A stretch of DNA of 64,000 bases, from NCBI RefSeq assembly GCF_907164555.1, contig NZ_CAJQZC010000002.1:744001-808000 (forward strand), written 5' to 3'. Positions 48,737 to 56,385 of this stretch are shown here, one piece after another. A program made the position numbers and the translations under genes. Each line of letters begins with the position of its first letter. The first letter of the stretch is position 1. The notes beneath the pieces were generated by a model, which saw nothing but the letters and a program-made list of their open reading frames with translations, did not search any database and had not been told where the DNA came from. This DNA is from Paraburkholderia saeva (GTDB lineage Bacteria; Pseudomonadota; Gammaproteobacteria; Burkholderiales; Burkholderiaceae).

Positions 48737-49750
48737 ATGAAGATTGCCATCCTCGACGATTACCAGGACGCCGTTCGCAAGCTCAATTGCTTCCAGTTGC
48801 TGGCCGACCATGAAGTCAAGGTTTTCAACAATACCGTTCGCGGTCTGGGCCAGCTTGCAAGCCGTCTGGCCGAAGTCGACGCATTGGTCCTGATTCGCGA
48901 ACGTACGCGCATCAGCTCGCAACTCCTCGATAAATTGCCGCATCTGCGCATGATCAGCCAGACGGGCAAGGCATCGAGCCACATCGACATGGCCGCGTGT
49001 ACCGAACGCGGCATCGCCGTGCTGGAAGGCAGCGGTTCACCGATCGCGCCCGCCGAGCTGACGTGGGCACTCATCATGGCCGCCCAGCGACGCATTCCGC
49101 AATACGTAGCAAACCTTAAGCAAGGGGCCTGGCAGCAGTCGGGTCTCAAGACCTCGGCACTGCCGCCGAATTTCGGGCTCGGCACCGTTTTGCGCGGCCA
49201 GACGCTCGGAATCTGGGGCTACGGCAAGATTGGCCGGCTGCTGGCCGGCTACGGCAAGGCATTCGGCATGAACGTCCTGATCTGGGGGCGCGAACATTCG
49301 CGCGAGGCGGCGAAGGAAGATGGCTACAACGTCGCCGAAAGCCGTGAAGCGCTGTTCGAGCAGAGCGACGTACTGTCGCTGCATCTGCGCCTGCACGACG
49401 ACACGCGCGGCATCGTCACGCAGCACGACCTGATGCGCATGAAGCCGACTGCGCTCTTCGTGAACACAAGCCGCGCCGAGCTGCTGGAAGAAAATGCGCT
49501 GATGGGCGCGCTTTCGCACAACCGGCCGGGCATGGTGGCAATCGACGTGTACGAAAGCGAGCCGATCCTGCAGGGCTACAGCCTGCTGCGGATGGAGAAC
49601 GTGATCTGCACGCCGCACATCGGTTATGTCGAACGCGAGAGCTACGAGCTGTACTTCGGCGCGGCGTTCAAGAACATCCTCGCATTCGATGGAGGCGACA
49701 CGTCGAGCGTCGCGAATCCGGAAGCGCTGCAGGGCGGACGGCGCCGATAA
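48737..49750 (+). CDS. D-2-hydroxyacid dehydrogenase family protein
   Basis: This 337-residue NAD(P)-dependent dehydrogenase has the Rossmann motif TLGIWGYGKIGRLLAGYG (G-x-G-x2-G, about residue 153), the substrate Arg in NTSRAELLEE, the catalytic Glu in YESEPI and the His in CTPHIGYVE. The substrate 2-hydroxy acid is unknown; serA/pdxB-like and glyoxylate reductase-like activities are all possible. The in-frame extension to 48371 is not homologous. Confidence 0.9.
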   Translation: MKIAILDDYQDAVRKLNCFQLLADHEVKVFNNTVRGLGQLASRLAEVDALVLIRERTRISSQLLDKLPHLRMISQTGKASSHIDMAACTERGIAVLEGSGSPIAPAELTWALIMAAQRRIPQYVANLKQGAWQQSGLKTSALPPNFGLGTVLRGQTLGIWGYGKIGRLLAGYGKAFGMNVLIWGREHSREAAKEDGYNVAESREALFEQSDVLSLHLRLHDDTRGIVTQHDLMRMKPTALFVNTSRAELLEENALMGALSHNRPGMVAIDVYESEPILQGYSLLRMENVICTPHIGYVERESYELYFGAAFKNILAFDGGDTSSVANPEALQGGRRR

Positions 49751-49804
49751 GCGGGCCGCCCGCTTTTACTCGCAACACGTGTCCGGATTCGGGCACGTCG
49801 CGCG

Positions 49805-50671
49805 TCATTCGTGAGCGGCGGCGCTCAGCAGTTCGGGCATGCGCTGCAGGAACTGCTCGCCGTCGACGCGACCGAGGTTGTATGCGTGCTGCATTTGCGA
49901 CGGGCTGGTGTAATCCCAGCTCGAAATCGGCACCTTGCGCGACGGTTGCACGTATAGACGCTGCTGCGTGCCATGCGGCACGACGAACATCTGCGGCCGC
50001 GGGTAGAGCCGCGTCACCATCACGAGCACCATGCCGGGCGTTTCATCGAGCGCGCCGACCGGCACGTTATCGACCATTCCACCGTCCAGCACCGGGCGGC
50101 CGTTGCGTCGCAAAACCGGCGTGAACGGAGGCGTACTCGACGATTGCAGGATCAGGTCGGCAAGATCCTCGACGGTCGCGCAATCCTGCGCGCGCACGAA
50201 TTCCGGATGGAAGCCGAGCGTCTGACCGAGCGTCGGATGCAGCGTCTTGCGGACGTATTTTTCGATGTTGTACGCGATCAGTCCCGCCGCGACGGCGCTC
50301 CGCGCGCCCAGCCAGCGCGGCAGATGCGACACGCCGATGCGAATTTCGGGCGCTTTCGCGAGCGCCGCGAAACGCTCGCCATAGATATCGAGCAGCGCCT
50401 GCCGGTAGATGCGGTAGTGCGGAAACACCGATTGCCCGCGCAGCAGGTTGCCCCAGTATGCGTTCTTCGTGTTTTCGCGCAGCGCGTGCTCGTAGTAGCG
50501 CATCACCCAGTCGGATTCGTTCGTATAGAGCATGCACGCCGTGGCTGCGCCCGCCGAAATGCCGGCGATCACGCGCGGTTTGATGTGCAGTTCGGGCTGG
50601 ACGACGTCCCAGAAACCCGCCTGCCACCAGCAGCGATTTCCGCCGCCTGCGAATACGACCTGATCGAACAT
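49805..50671 (-). CDS. Patatin-like phospholipase
   Basis: This 288-residue protein has the oxyanion Gly-rich motif VFAGGGNRCWWQAGF, the nucleophile GISAGAATA (G-x-S-x-G) and the catalytic Asp in VLDGGMVDNVPVG: the complete Ser-Asp dyad of the patatin family, which hydrolyses acyl lipids. No signal peptide is evident. The ATG at 50671 is chosen because it directly precedes the oxyanion strand; the frame is open further upstream. Confidence 0.87.
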   Translation of the reverse strand: MFDQVVFAGGGNRCWWQAGFWDVVQPELHIKPRVIAGISAGAATACMLYTNESDWVMRYYEHALRENTKNAYWGNLLRGQSVFPHYRIYRQALLDIYGERFAALAKAPEIRIGVSHLPRWLGARSAVAAGLIAYNIEKYVRKTLHPTLGQTLGFHPEFVRAQDCATVEDLADLILQSSSTPPFTPVLRRNGRPVLDGGMVDNVPVGALDETPGMVLVMVTRLYPRPQMFVVPHGTQQRLYVQPSRKVPISSWDYTSPSQMQHAYNLGRVDGEQFLQRMPELLSAAAHE

Positions 50672-50735
50672 CGTGAGTGTTTCCCTCAGTGCGCCGCCCC
50701 GACCGCGACGCGTCATGAATACTGCGCGGCCCGGT

Positions 50736-51140
50736 TCAGTCGAGCAGCGCGTAGGTTGTGGTGGCATGGACGGCCAGCCGACCGTCTTCGTCGAGCAGTT
50801 CGACTTCGCCGAATACGAGATTGCGGCCGAGGCGCAGCACCCGCGCGGTAATGAGCACGTCGCCCTTGCGGACCGCCTTCATGAAGCTGATGTTGAGCGA
50901 GACGGTAGTCATCGGCTTGAAGCCGCCGAGCGCAGCCGAAATGGCGACGACCATCGCGGTATCGGCGGCTGCCATGAAAACCTGCCCGCAGATCACGCCG
51001 CCCGAATGCCGCAGTTCGCCAGAAAACGGCAGACGCAGCGTGGCGCTGTCTTCGCCGACCTTGACGGGCGTCAGCGCAAGCGCGCGCACCCACGGCGCGA
51101 GTACGCGGTCTAGCAGTTCACGGATTGCGTTGTCGTCCAT
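50736..51140 (-). CDS. PaaI-family hotdog thioesterase
   Basis: This 134-residue single hotdog domain has the family pattern HSGGVICGQVFMAAADTAMVVAIS (catalytic Gly/Asp region on the long helix), then TTVSLNISFMKAVRKGDVLITARVL. The HxG...D arrangement matches acyl-CoA thioesterases such as PaaI. The substrate is unknown. It lies 64 bases upstream of the patatin gene on the same strand; a lipid-related pairing is possible. Confidence 0.87.
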   Translation of the reverse strand: MDDNAIRELLDRVLAPWVRALALTPVKVGEDSATLRLPFSGELRHSGGVICGQVFMAAADTAMVVAISAALGGFKPMTTVSLNISFMKAVRKGDVLITARVLRLGRNLVFGEVELLDEDGRLAVHATTTYALLD

Positions 51141-51309
51141 CGTGTGTCCCCGGTTCGAGCCGCGCGGGCCGGCGCGGCGTGTTGTCGCGTCATCATACCG
51201 GGCGCGGATGGAGTAAGTGTTCTGGAGCGCGCGCGGGTTTGGCGGCTGGTTTCTGGCGCGTTTGCAGGCGCCGTCCGATAGATTTTTTTAGGAAATCTGC
51301 GAAAGGGGC

Positions 51310-51338
51310 TAGGCAAGCGTTGGGAACTCGTGCATAAT
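51310..51338 (+). promoter_or_regulatory. tRNA-Lys promoter
   Basis: TAGGCA (51310-51315) and CATAAT (51333-51338) are 17 bases apart, with TG just before the -10, 12 bases upstream of the tRNA. A weak-to-fair sigma-70 match. Confidence 0.5.
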
Positions 51339-51350
51339 TCGCAGTCTGTT

Positions 51351-51426
51351 GGGGCGTTAGCTCAGTTGGTAGAGCAGCGGACTCTTAATCCGTAGGTCGA
51401 GTGTTCGAGTCACTCACGCCCCACCA
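51351..51426 (+). tRNA. tRNA-Lys (CTT), probable island attachment gene
   Basis: A 76-base cloverleaf starts GGGGCGT, pairs with ACGCCCC and encodes CCA. The anticodon loop CTCTTAA gives CTT. The T-arm is GAGTG-TTCGAGT-CACTC. Accessory sequence starts right after its 3' end, as expected where an element used the tRNA 3' part as attachment site. No second copy of the 3' tRNA segment was noticed inside the window, so the other end would be beyond 64000. Confidence 0.94.
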
Positions 51427-51748
51427 AGCTACACAAGGGTTTGCCGGTTTTAACTGGCAAGCCCTTTTTCTTTTTCCGACGCTATGTAACCGCTGTGTAA
51501 CCGTATTCTTGTGATGCAGTTCCGGCCGCGTTGCAGTGTCTCTCCACTGGCTGATACAAAATAGCGGCCTTCCCCGTAAGTTGATGCTTGCGCCGCGACG
51601 TTCATCGAATCACAATCGCGGACGACATTCAATCATCCGAAGATTGGCGCCGCTGTCGACTCATATCAGTTTAGGATCTGTACGCAGATCCGAAGACGTG
51701 GGGCCACCAGAACGTTCGCGGTCATACATAGAAAAAGAGGGGATCAAC
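51427..51748. other. 322-base tRNA-proximal boundary of the accessory region
   Basis: After the tRNA terminator there are two direct copies of TGTAACCG at 51485-51492 and 51496-51503 (11-base period), then AT-richer sequence with no recognised gene. The frame of the next gene is open back to 51536, but the extension has no RBS-supported start and looks non-coding. No integrase gene or recognisable integrase remnant was found here. Confidence 0.45.
51437..51476 (+). terminator. Terminator of tRNA-Lys
   Basis: GGGTTTGCCGG (51437-51447) pairs with CTGGCAAGCCC (51454-51464), with two wobble pairs, followed by TTTTTCTTTTTC. Confidence 0.8.
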
Positions 51749-52756
51749 GTGGCCCGTAAGGCTCTCCCGAAGCAGCTGTTCTATAAGCAAGCTGGCTTCT
51801 TGCAACCATCGAAGGTCACCCTACAAGACCTTGTCTCTCGATCTGTTCGTAAGCTCAAGGTCACAAAACGAAATGAGGTCATTACTGACGGCAGCGCGAC
51901 GCCGTCAGCCAGCGGCGCCCAGCAGTGGGTGCGCCTGATAAATTCCCCACGGGAATACGCCGGGTTCATTTTTGGCGTTCTCACGCTGTATTCGCCGGGT
52001 ACACATCACCTGGTTATTGAGACAGCCGTGGATGAGGAGAAAGACGAACTGGATGTCAGCCAGCTCGCGCCACCCGACGGAAAGCAATTCACCGAGACAC
52101 CGCTGTATTTTGGCATTCGGGACAATCACGTCGTAATCATCCAGTCGAAAGCATTACGCGTGCAGGAATTGGAAGCGCACCTTAACTGGCTGTTTGAATA
52201 TGCCAGTACTATGGCAAGCAACCAGCGCGTTGAACTCACCGACGCCATCCCGGAGCAAACGAGGAAAAAACTCCAGAGTGCACCCGTGAAAAGCCTGACC
52301 ATCGGTGCCCCTCTGATCAGCGAAGTTGCGCCGGGCAAGGGCGTCGCCGCGAAGTCTGCAGCTGCGGTCAGCAAATTTGCAAAAGGGATTGGCTTGGACG
52401 TCCTAAAGGGCCTACTCTCTGAAAAGGAATTTTCGGCACTGAAAGTTGACGAACTGACAGAGGCCCCTGACATTCAGGTTAACCTCCAGATTAAAGTCGT
52501 CGGGCACCGGAAAGACGACGACTCGTCTGACAAAATCATGAAGAAGATCATGCGCGAATTGCGTCATGTGGAAGATCCGAGCTTCTTCAAAGCCGAGGTG
52601 AGGGGTATGGGGCGCATGGACGGGTCTGCGCTGCGTGTTCAAAGCTTTAAATCAGTAGCTAGCTATGATGGCGTGCTGGACGTCAGTGACGCATATGAGA
52701 CCATGCGAGCGTGGCTAGAGTCCATAATTGATACGGGAACGATAAGGGTCGACTGA
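51749..52756 (+). CDS. Unrecognised 335-residue protein, first gene of a coupled pair
   Basis: I do not recognise the family. The GTG at 51749 follows AGAGGGG by 6 bases; an upstream in-frame ATG at 51536 lacks a site. The protein looks soluble, starts basic (VARKALPKQLFYKQ), has an alpha/beta core with WVRLINSPREYAGFIFGVLTL and HHLVIETAVDEEKDEL, and a second charged half with IKVVGHRKDDDSSDK. No catalytic signature is evident. A small four-helix membrane protein gene follows 7 bases after the stop. The soluble-plus-membrane pair next to a tRNA in an island resembles many defence modules, but no homology supports that. Confidence 0.75.
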   Translation: MARKALPKQLFYKQAGFLQPSKVTLQDLVSRSVRKLKVTKRNEVITDGSATPSASGAQQWVRLINSPREYAGFIFGVLTLYSPGTHHLVIETAVDEEKDELDVSQLAPPDGKQFTETPLYFGIRDNHVVIIQSKALRVQELEAHLNWLFEYASTMASNQRVELTDAIPEQTRKKLQSAPVKSLTIGAPLISEVAPGKGVAAKSAAAVSKFAKGIGLDVLKGLLSEKEFSALKVDELTEAPDIQVNLQIKVVGHRKDDDSSDKIMKKIMRELRHVEDPSFFKAEVRGMGRMDGSALRVQSFKSVASYDGVLDVSDAYETMRAWLESIIDTGTIRVD

Positions 52757-52763
52757 AAGCACC

Positions 52764-53345
52764 GTGAGAATCCTTGGATTAATCTTCGGTTTGGCAACAG
52801 CGTGGGCGCTCAACAGATGGGCGCCCGACGTCGTCACGACCGTAGCCAGTTCAACAGGATTCGGGGGCATCTTGGGAGCGATTGCGGTGGCGCTCACCTC
52901 TACATGGGCCATCGCCTTCAACCGTTTGTCTGCCTTGGAAAAGCTGGACGATCTGACGAGCGATCAGAAGCGAACGGCAACCATTCGCACCCGGGGATTC
53001 CGCAAGGGCATCCTTCAAGCGATCGCTCTCAATAGCATTGCCTTGGCCATAGCGCTGTTGTGCATACCGCTTGGAACAGGCATGCTCAAGTGGTCCGTCG
53101 GATCGTATACTGTCGCCTACGTGATGGTGCCGTTTTTGGGCCTTTGGCTGGGTGGTTTTGCTCAATCAATTCGCGTAATTCACAACATCGATGATAGTCG
53201 TATCGCAATAGCGGAAACACAGGCTATCGAAAAACAGAAGGCCGCTTATCTCCAAAAGCTGCGCGAAGATGAGCGCAAGAATCCGATTGACCGAAACGAT
53301 GCCCACCTCAATAAGTACCGCGAATCTCACAGGTTCCAGCACTGA
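52764..53345 (+). CDS. Small four-helix membrane protein coupled to the upstream unknown
   Basis: This 193-residue protein starts at a GTG (52764) only 7 bases after the previous stop, with a weak GAAAG site, so translation is probably coupled. Four hydrophobic segments are seen: about residues 1-13, 25-52, 86-106 and 115-135. A cytosolic loop between the second and third is charged (KLDDLTSDQKRTATIRTRGFRKG). The C-terminal 50 residues form a charged helix (AIEKQKAAYLQKLREDERKN). Family and function are unknown. Confidence 0.75.
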   Translation: MRILGLIFGLATAWALNRWAPDVVTTVASSTGFGGILGAIAVALTSTWAIAFNRLSALEKLDDLTSDQKRTATIRTRGFRKGILQAIALNSIALAIALLCIPLGTGMLKWSVGSYTVAYVMVPFLGLWLGGFAQSIRVIHNIDDSRIAIAETQAIEKQKAAYLQKLREDERKNPIDRNDAHLNKYRESHRFQH

Positions 53346-53535
53346 TCCGCACGGCGCCTCGCCGTCAAATCCGTCATCTGCGGGGTTCTTGCTTCCTCCA
53401 CCGATAGTTGCGGTCAGTGCGAATAGCGGTGGCCGCTGACCGTCGTTCGTATCCCCCTTATTGAGATGCTGCTAACGCCAGCCAGCATCAGATTCGACAC
53501 TCCAAAGGCGCAATCTTCCGTCTTCAGCGTTCATC

Positions 53536-53790
53536 TCATTCATTCGCAGTGGGAGCCGACATGGATGGACGCCTCCCGCGCGTAGACCCCTTCGAACTGC
53601 TGGTTTCGACCCATTCGTCGTAAGCCTCAAGGTTGATGTGGCGTCGGTTGTCCGGAGACCATTTCCAGTGCTTGCCCTCAACCAGCCGGCCGTCGCGCAC
53701 CAGATGGTTAAACGAGTCCATCGAACGGCCGGTCAGCTCGGCTGCTTTTTCGACTGTGACCCACACGACAGGGCGGAAATTGAGTGACAT
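53536..53790 (-). CDS. Excisionase-like small DNA-binding protein
   Basis: This 84-residue protein reads VWVTVEKAAELTGRSMDSFNHLVRDGRLVEGKHW, then INLEAYDEWVE: the winged-helix layout of phage Xis proteins, in which a HTH-like N-terminal half is followed by a Lys/Trp-rich wing. Xis proteins direct excision with an integrase, but no tyrosine integrase lies in the window. The ATG at 53790 is preferred to the longer frame up to 54045, which overlaps the opposite gene. Residues beyond 55 are Ser/Arg-rich. Confidence 0.7.
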   Translation of the reverse strand: MSLNFRPVVWVTVEKAAELTGRSMDSFNHLVRDGRLVEGKHWKWSPDNRRHINLEAYDEWVETSSSKGSTRGRRPSMSAPTANE

Positions 53791-53889
53791 GGTTTCGCTC
53801 CTTACTCTCAAAAACTGTTCGGCCACCTTCGGTAAGCGCATCAGCGGCACCGCCGATTCGAAGGCAGGTATCTGGCGACGCCTAAGTCG

Positions 53890-54282
53890 ATGATATTGTC
53901 GCGTTTGGAATCTGAGCTTGAGGAGCAGATGATGCCGGCGCTCGACAATGTTGACGACGAGGCACGCGCCGAACTGCTCTGCTACCTTGTCGTTGGCCAC
54001 CTGATCGCGGAGGCGCGGACCGGTACATGGCTTCGAACCGACCATCTGGTGGAGTCTGCACGGATATGGCAGAGTGCCAACGGCGCAAACTTTGACTGGT
54101 CAGAACGGGCTAGACTCGCTCATTTGTCGACCGAACTGGCGCCGCACGTGTTCTCGACCTCGATTCCACGAGACGAGCCATCGCTTGCAAAGCTTTTCAC
54201 TGACGGGTGGCGGCTGGATTACCGGTCGCCGGTCGTGCAGGGTGTTTACGAGATCTGCGCGCGTCGCCTTCGCGAGGCATAA
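53890..54282 (+). CDS. Unrecognised 130-residue island protein
   Basis: The protein is mostly helical (SRLESELEEQMMPALDNVDDEARAELLCYLVVGHLIAEA in the first 45 residues) with a Trp-containing middle (GTWLRTDHLVESARIW) and no recognised domain. It ends 16 bases before the next gene on the same strand, so the two are probably one transcript. Acidic N-terminus, no signal peptide. Function unknown. Confidence 0.55.
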   Translation: MILSRLESELEEQMMPALDNVDDEARAELLCYLVVGHLIAEARTGTWLRTDHLVESARIWQSANGANFDWSERARLAHLSTELAPHVFSTSIPRDEPSLAKLFTDGWRLDYRSPVVQGVYEICARRLREA

Positions 54283-54298
54283 AGACCGCGCTAGCGTT

Positions 54299-54643
54299 AT
54301 GCGAACCATTGCGGAGTCCAGCATAGACAAGCTCAGCGCAAACGAAGCAGCTGTGTTCCTTGGCGTGTCGCCTAGACACGTGTACGACCTTGCCGCACCG
54401 GGCGGGCCGATTCCCTGCTATCGGATCGGCAGCCGGATTGTGTTCAGTAAGGAAGATCTGGAAACCTACCTGCAGTCGTGCCGCGTGGAGAAGGCGCCGC
54501 CAATTCGAGCGCAACTGCGATCGACGCCGAAGCTGGTCACAGGTTCGTCAACAGGAGAATCCGCGCTTGAGAGATATTGCAGGGAACGCGGGCTCAAGCC
54601 CAAGCTCGAACCTAGCCCCAAGGCGAAGAAAGCGCGGCGCTGA
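54299..54643 (+). CDS. Excisionase/MerR-type helix-turn-helix protein
   Basis: This 114-residue protein begins with a HTH_17-type module: LSANEAAVFLGVSPRHVYDLAAPGGPIPCYRIGSRIVFSKEDLETYL (residues about 12-57), the usual DNA-binding domain of island and phage regulators. The C-terminal half is basic and ends PKAKKARR. It may regulate the element or act as a recombination directionality factor; sequence does not distinguish these. The longer frame from 54074 overlaps the previous gene and is rejected. Confidence 0.75.
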   Translation: MRTIAESSIDKLSANEAAVFLGVSPRHVYDLAAPGGPIPCYRIGSRIVFSKEDLETYLQSCRVEKAPPIRAQLRSTPKLVTGSSTGESALERYCRERGLKPKLEPSPKAKKARR

Positions 54644-55065
54644 CAATCCAATCTAGCGGGAGAGGACGTTTAGGCAGATCGCGGCACCGGCCGGCGGCAT
54701 GGCATATCGACGAATGCAACTATGGGACAGTGACTGTCTCTGTCATAGTCGGCGAGACTTCGGACAGGCGTTGACACCGCTTGCAACACCAGCTGGTCGG
54801 ACGCTTGCGCGATATGGCCCCTATAATGCCTAAGGCGTGCCGGCATCGCTTTTGCCTAATCCCTCGCGCGTACGCGCGCGGGCGCGCGATAGATGCGGCG
54901 TTTCGGTACTGAGATAGTCGATGGCCACATGCCCCGGACCCCTGTCATGTGAACAAGAAAAGGGCGTAAACTTTCGAGCGTGGCGATTCAGCGCAGTGAT
55001 TGCAGCCAGTTGTTATACCCGGGCGGGGGATCCGCACTAATCGCACCGGCGACGAGAGGCGATCC
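54644..55065. other. 422-base noncoding island segment with palindromes
   Basis: GACAGT-G-ACTGTC forms a perfect palindrome at 54726-54738, suitable for a dimeric repressor. TTGACA (54771-54776) and TATAAT (54822-54827) are too far apart to pair; the TATAAT may serve the gene at 55066. A run of alternating C and G lies at 54865-54888. No gene is supported. It looks like a regulatory stretch. Confidence 0.5.
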
Positions 55066-55335
55066 ATGAACAACGCATTCGAGATACTGTCCTGCATCAC
55101 GATGATTGCAGCCTTCGCGGCGCCACGTTTTCCGTGGTGGCTCCGATGCGCTGGACTTTTACTCTGCATCGGCGGCGCGTTTCGATGGGGGTTCGCCAGC
55201 ATCGCGTTCTTCTCGATGCACGTGCCCATGATGGGCGTGTTCATGGGCTGCTTCGTGTTAGCCGCTGTGCTAGCCGCACGTCGCTACCTCCGCTTCGGGG
55301 TGCGCTCGCGCTCACCCGCAGCGAAATCTGTCTGA
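55066..55335 (+). CDS. Small membrane protein (89 residues)
   Basis: Three hydrophobic segments are visible: about residues 4-20, 25-42 and 50-71, with a basic C-terminus (RRYLRFGVRSRSPAAKSV). The ATG at 55066 follows GAGAGGC. No family is recognised. It is convergent with the DUF4238 gene, 20 bases away. Small membrane proteins of this kind are common cargo in islands; function is unknown. Confidence 0.55.
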   Translation: MNNAFEILSCITMIAAFAAPRFPWWLRCAGLLLCIGGAFRWGFASIAFFSMHVPMMGVFMGCFVLAAVLAARRYLRFGVRSRSPAAKSV

Positions 55336-55355
55336 CGTTGTTCGATTGCACTGCC

Positions 55356-56213
55356 CTAAACGTCTGCAGCTGGTCGCCTGAAATGTCGTCGCACGAACTC
55401 TGCTTGGCGGTCATTCGCGCCATAGACCTGTCTATCCGCCACTCTTACCGTGTCTTGGTTCAACGCGCGCGCCAGTCGGCTGGCCGGCGTCGACCCCACC
55501 CGCTTGGCGACGTCCAAGGTGTGCGTGGCAAAGAAGGCCAGCCGAGGTGTGAGCGGCAGCGCTAGGATGCATCCCGGATCGTTGAGCGCTGGCGTGATGA
55601 TCAACGGGCGATCACATGTCAACAGGTCTACGGTCGCTGCATCGAATCTCTGCGTCCACCAATACATCTGAAAGATTTTCTGCGCGATCGGAGCGTGGTT
55701 CATCAGATCTGGAAGCATGCGGATGCCGAAGTCAGCAATGAAACCCGGGCGATGCGTTTCCATGAAATCAAACAGTGTCGCCGGGTCGCCGGATCCACGC
55801 AGCGCGTCATATCCGTCCGGTTGCTCAACCAGCCGACGCGTCAATTCATCGGCTGCGTCATCGCGTAATCGGTCTATGACATCGGGTGCCCGCACACGAA
55901 GAGACATGAGAAAGCGTGTCCACACGCTTCGCTGATTGTCGGACAGCGCATCCCGCGACGCTAGCATCCTCCGATACACCCGGGCCGCCGGATCGTCGAT
56001 CAATGGTCCCATGAACTCTCGTTCAACGAATTGAGGGTCATCCGGAACGTGGTGAAGAGCGTAAAGGTGTTCGCGGCCTGCGATTCGTTTTGTCCCGACT
56101 TTCCTAACTTCCAGCGTGCCCCGCACCCATTGGAATCGAGTGAGCTGGTGGGAAGTCGACCAACCCTCCAGCAAAAATCGCGGCACGTAGTGGTGATAGA
56201 CGTGTCTTGCCAT
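55356..56213 (-). CDS. DUF4238 family protein
   Basis: This 285-residue protein opens with HVYHHYVPRFLLEGWS, the HHYVPxFLLxxF signature of DUF4238. It continues with ERE (VEREFMGPLIDDPAARVY), a helical middle and LLTCDRPLIITP near residue 205, which is followed by a beta-rich end. DUF4238 proteins are widespread in islands and of unknown biochemical function; the His/Tyr-rich start suggests a metal or phosphate site. It is divergent from the serine recombinase. Confidence 0.8.
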   Translation of the reverse strand: MARHVYHHYVPRFLLEGWSTSHQLTRFQWVRGTLEVRKVGTKRIAGREHLYALHHVPDDPQFVEREFMGPLIDDPAARVYRRMLASRDALSDNQRSVWTRFLMSLRVRAPDVIDRLRDDAADELTRRLVEQPDGYDALRGSGDPATLFDFMETHRPGFIADFGIRMLPDLMNHAPIAQKIFQMYWWTQRFDAATVDLLTCDRPLIITPALNDPGCILALPLTPRLAFFATHTLDVAKRVGSTPASRLARALNQDTVRVADRQVYGANDRQAEFVRRHFRRPAADV

Positions 56214-56385
56214 AGTTTTCTCGCGCGGCGCAATGCTGCAGATAATCGATCACAGAGCGCTGGTTTGAAGCCGACGACGCCCGTTGGTGAGACCGACTGT
56301 TTGAAATTACCCGCTGGTCATCAAGCTGACATGTTAACGGGCGCAGTCTGCTTTTCGGAGCGTGATCGGAGAAAGGAGAAGCGCG

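Noticed and set aside
51749..53345. Kiwa defence system (membrane protein plus partner)
   Set aside because: The membrane protein size fits loosely, but I see no KwaB-type sequence in the partner and the gene order is reversed; naming it would be unsupported.
53791..54045. N-terminal extension of the Xis-like frame
   Set aside because: It overlaps the opposite-strand gene at 53890 and has the composition of an antisense shadow; the 84-residue form matches Xis size.
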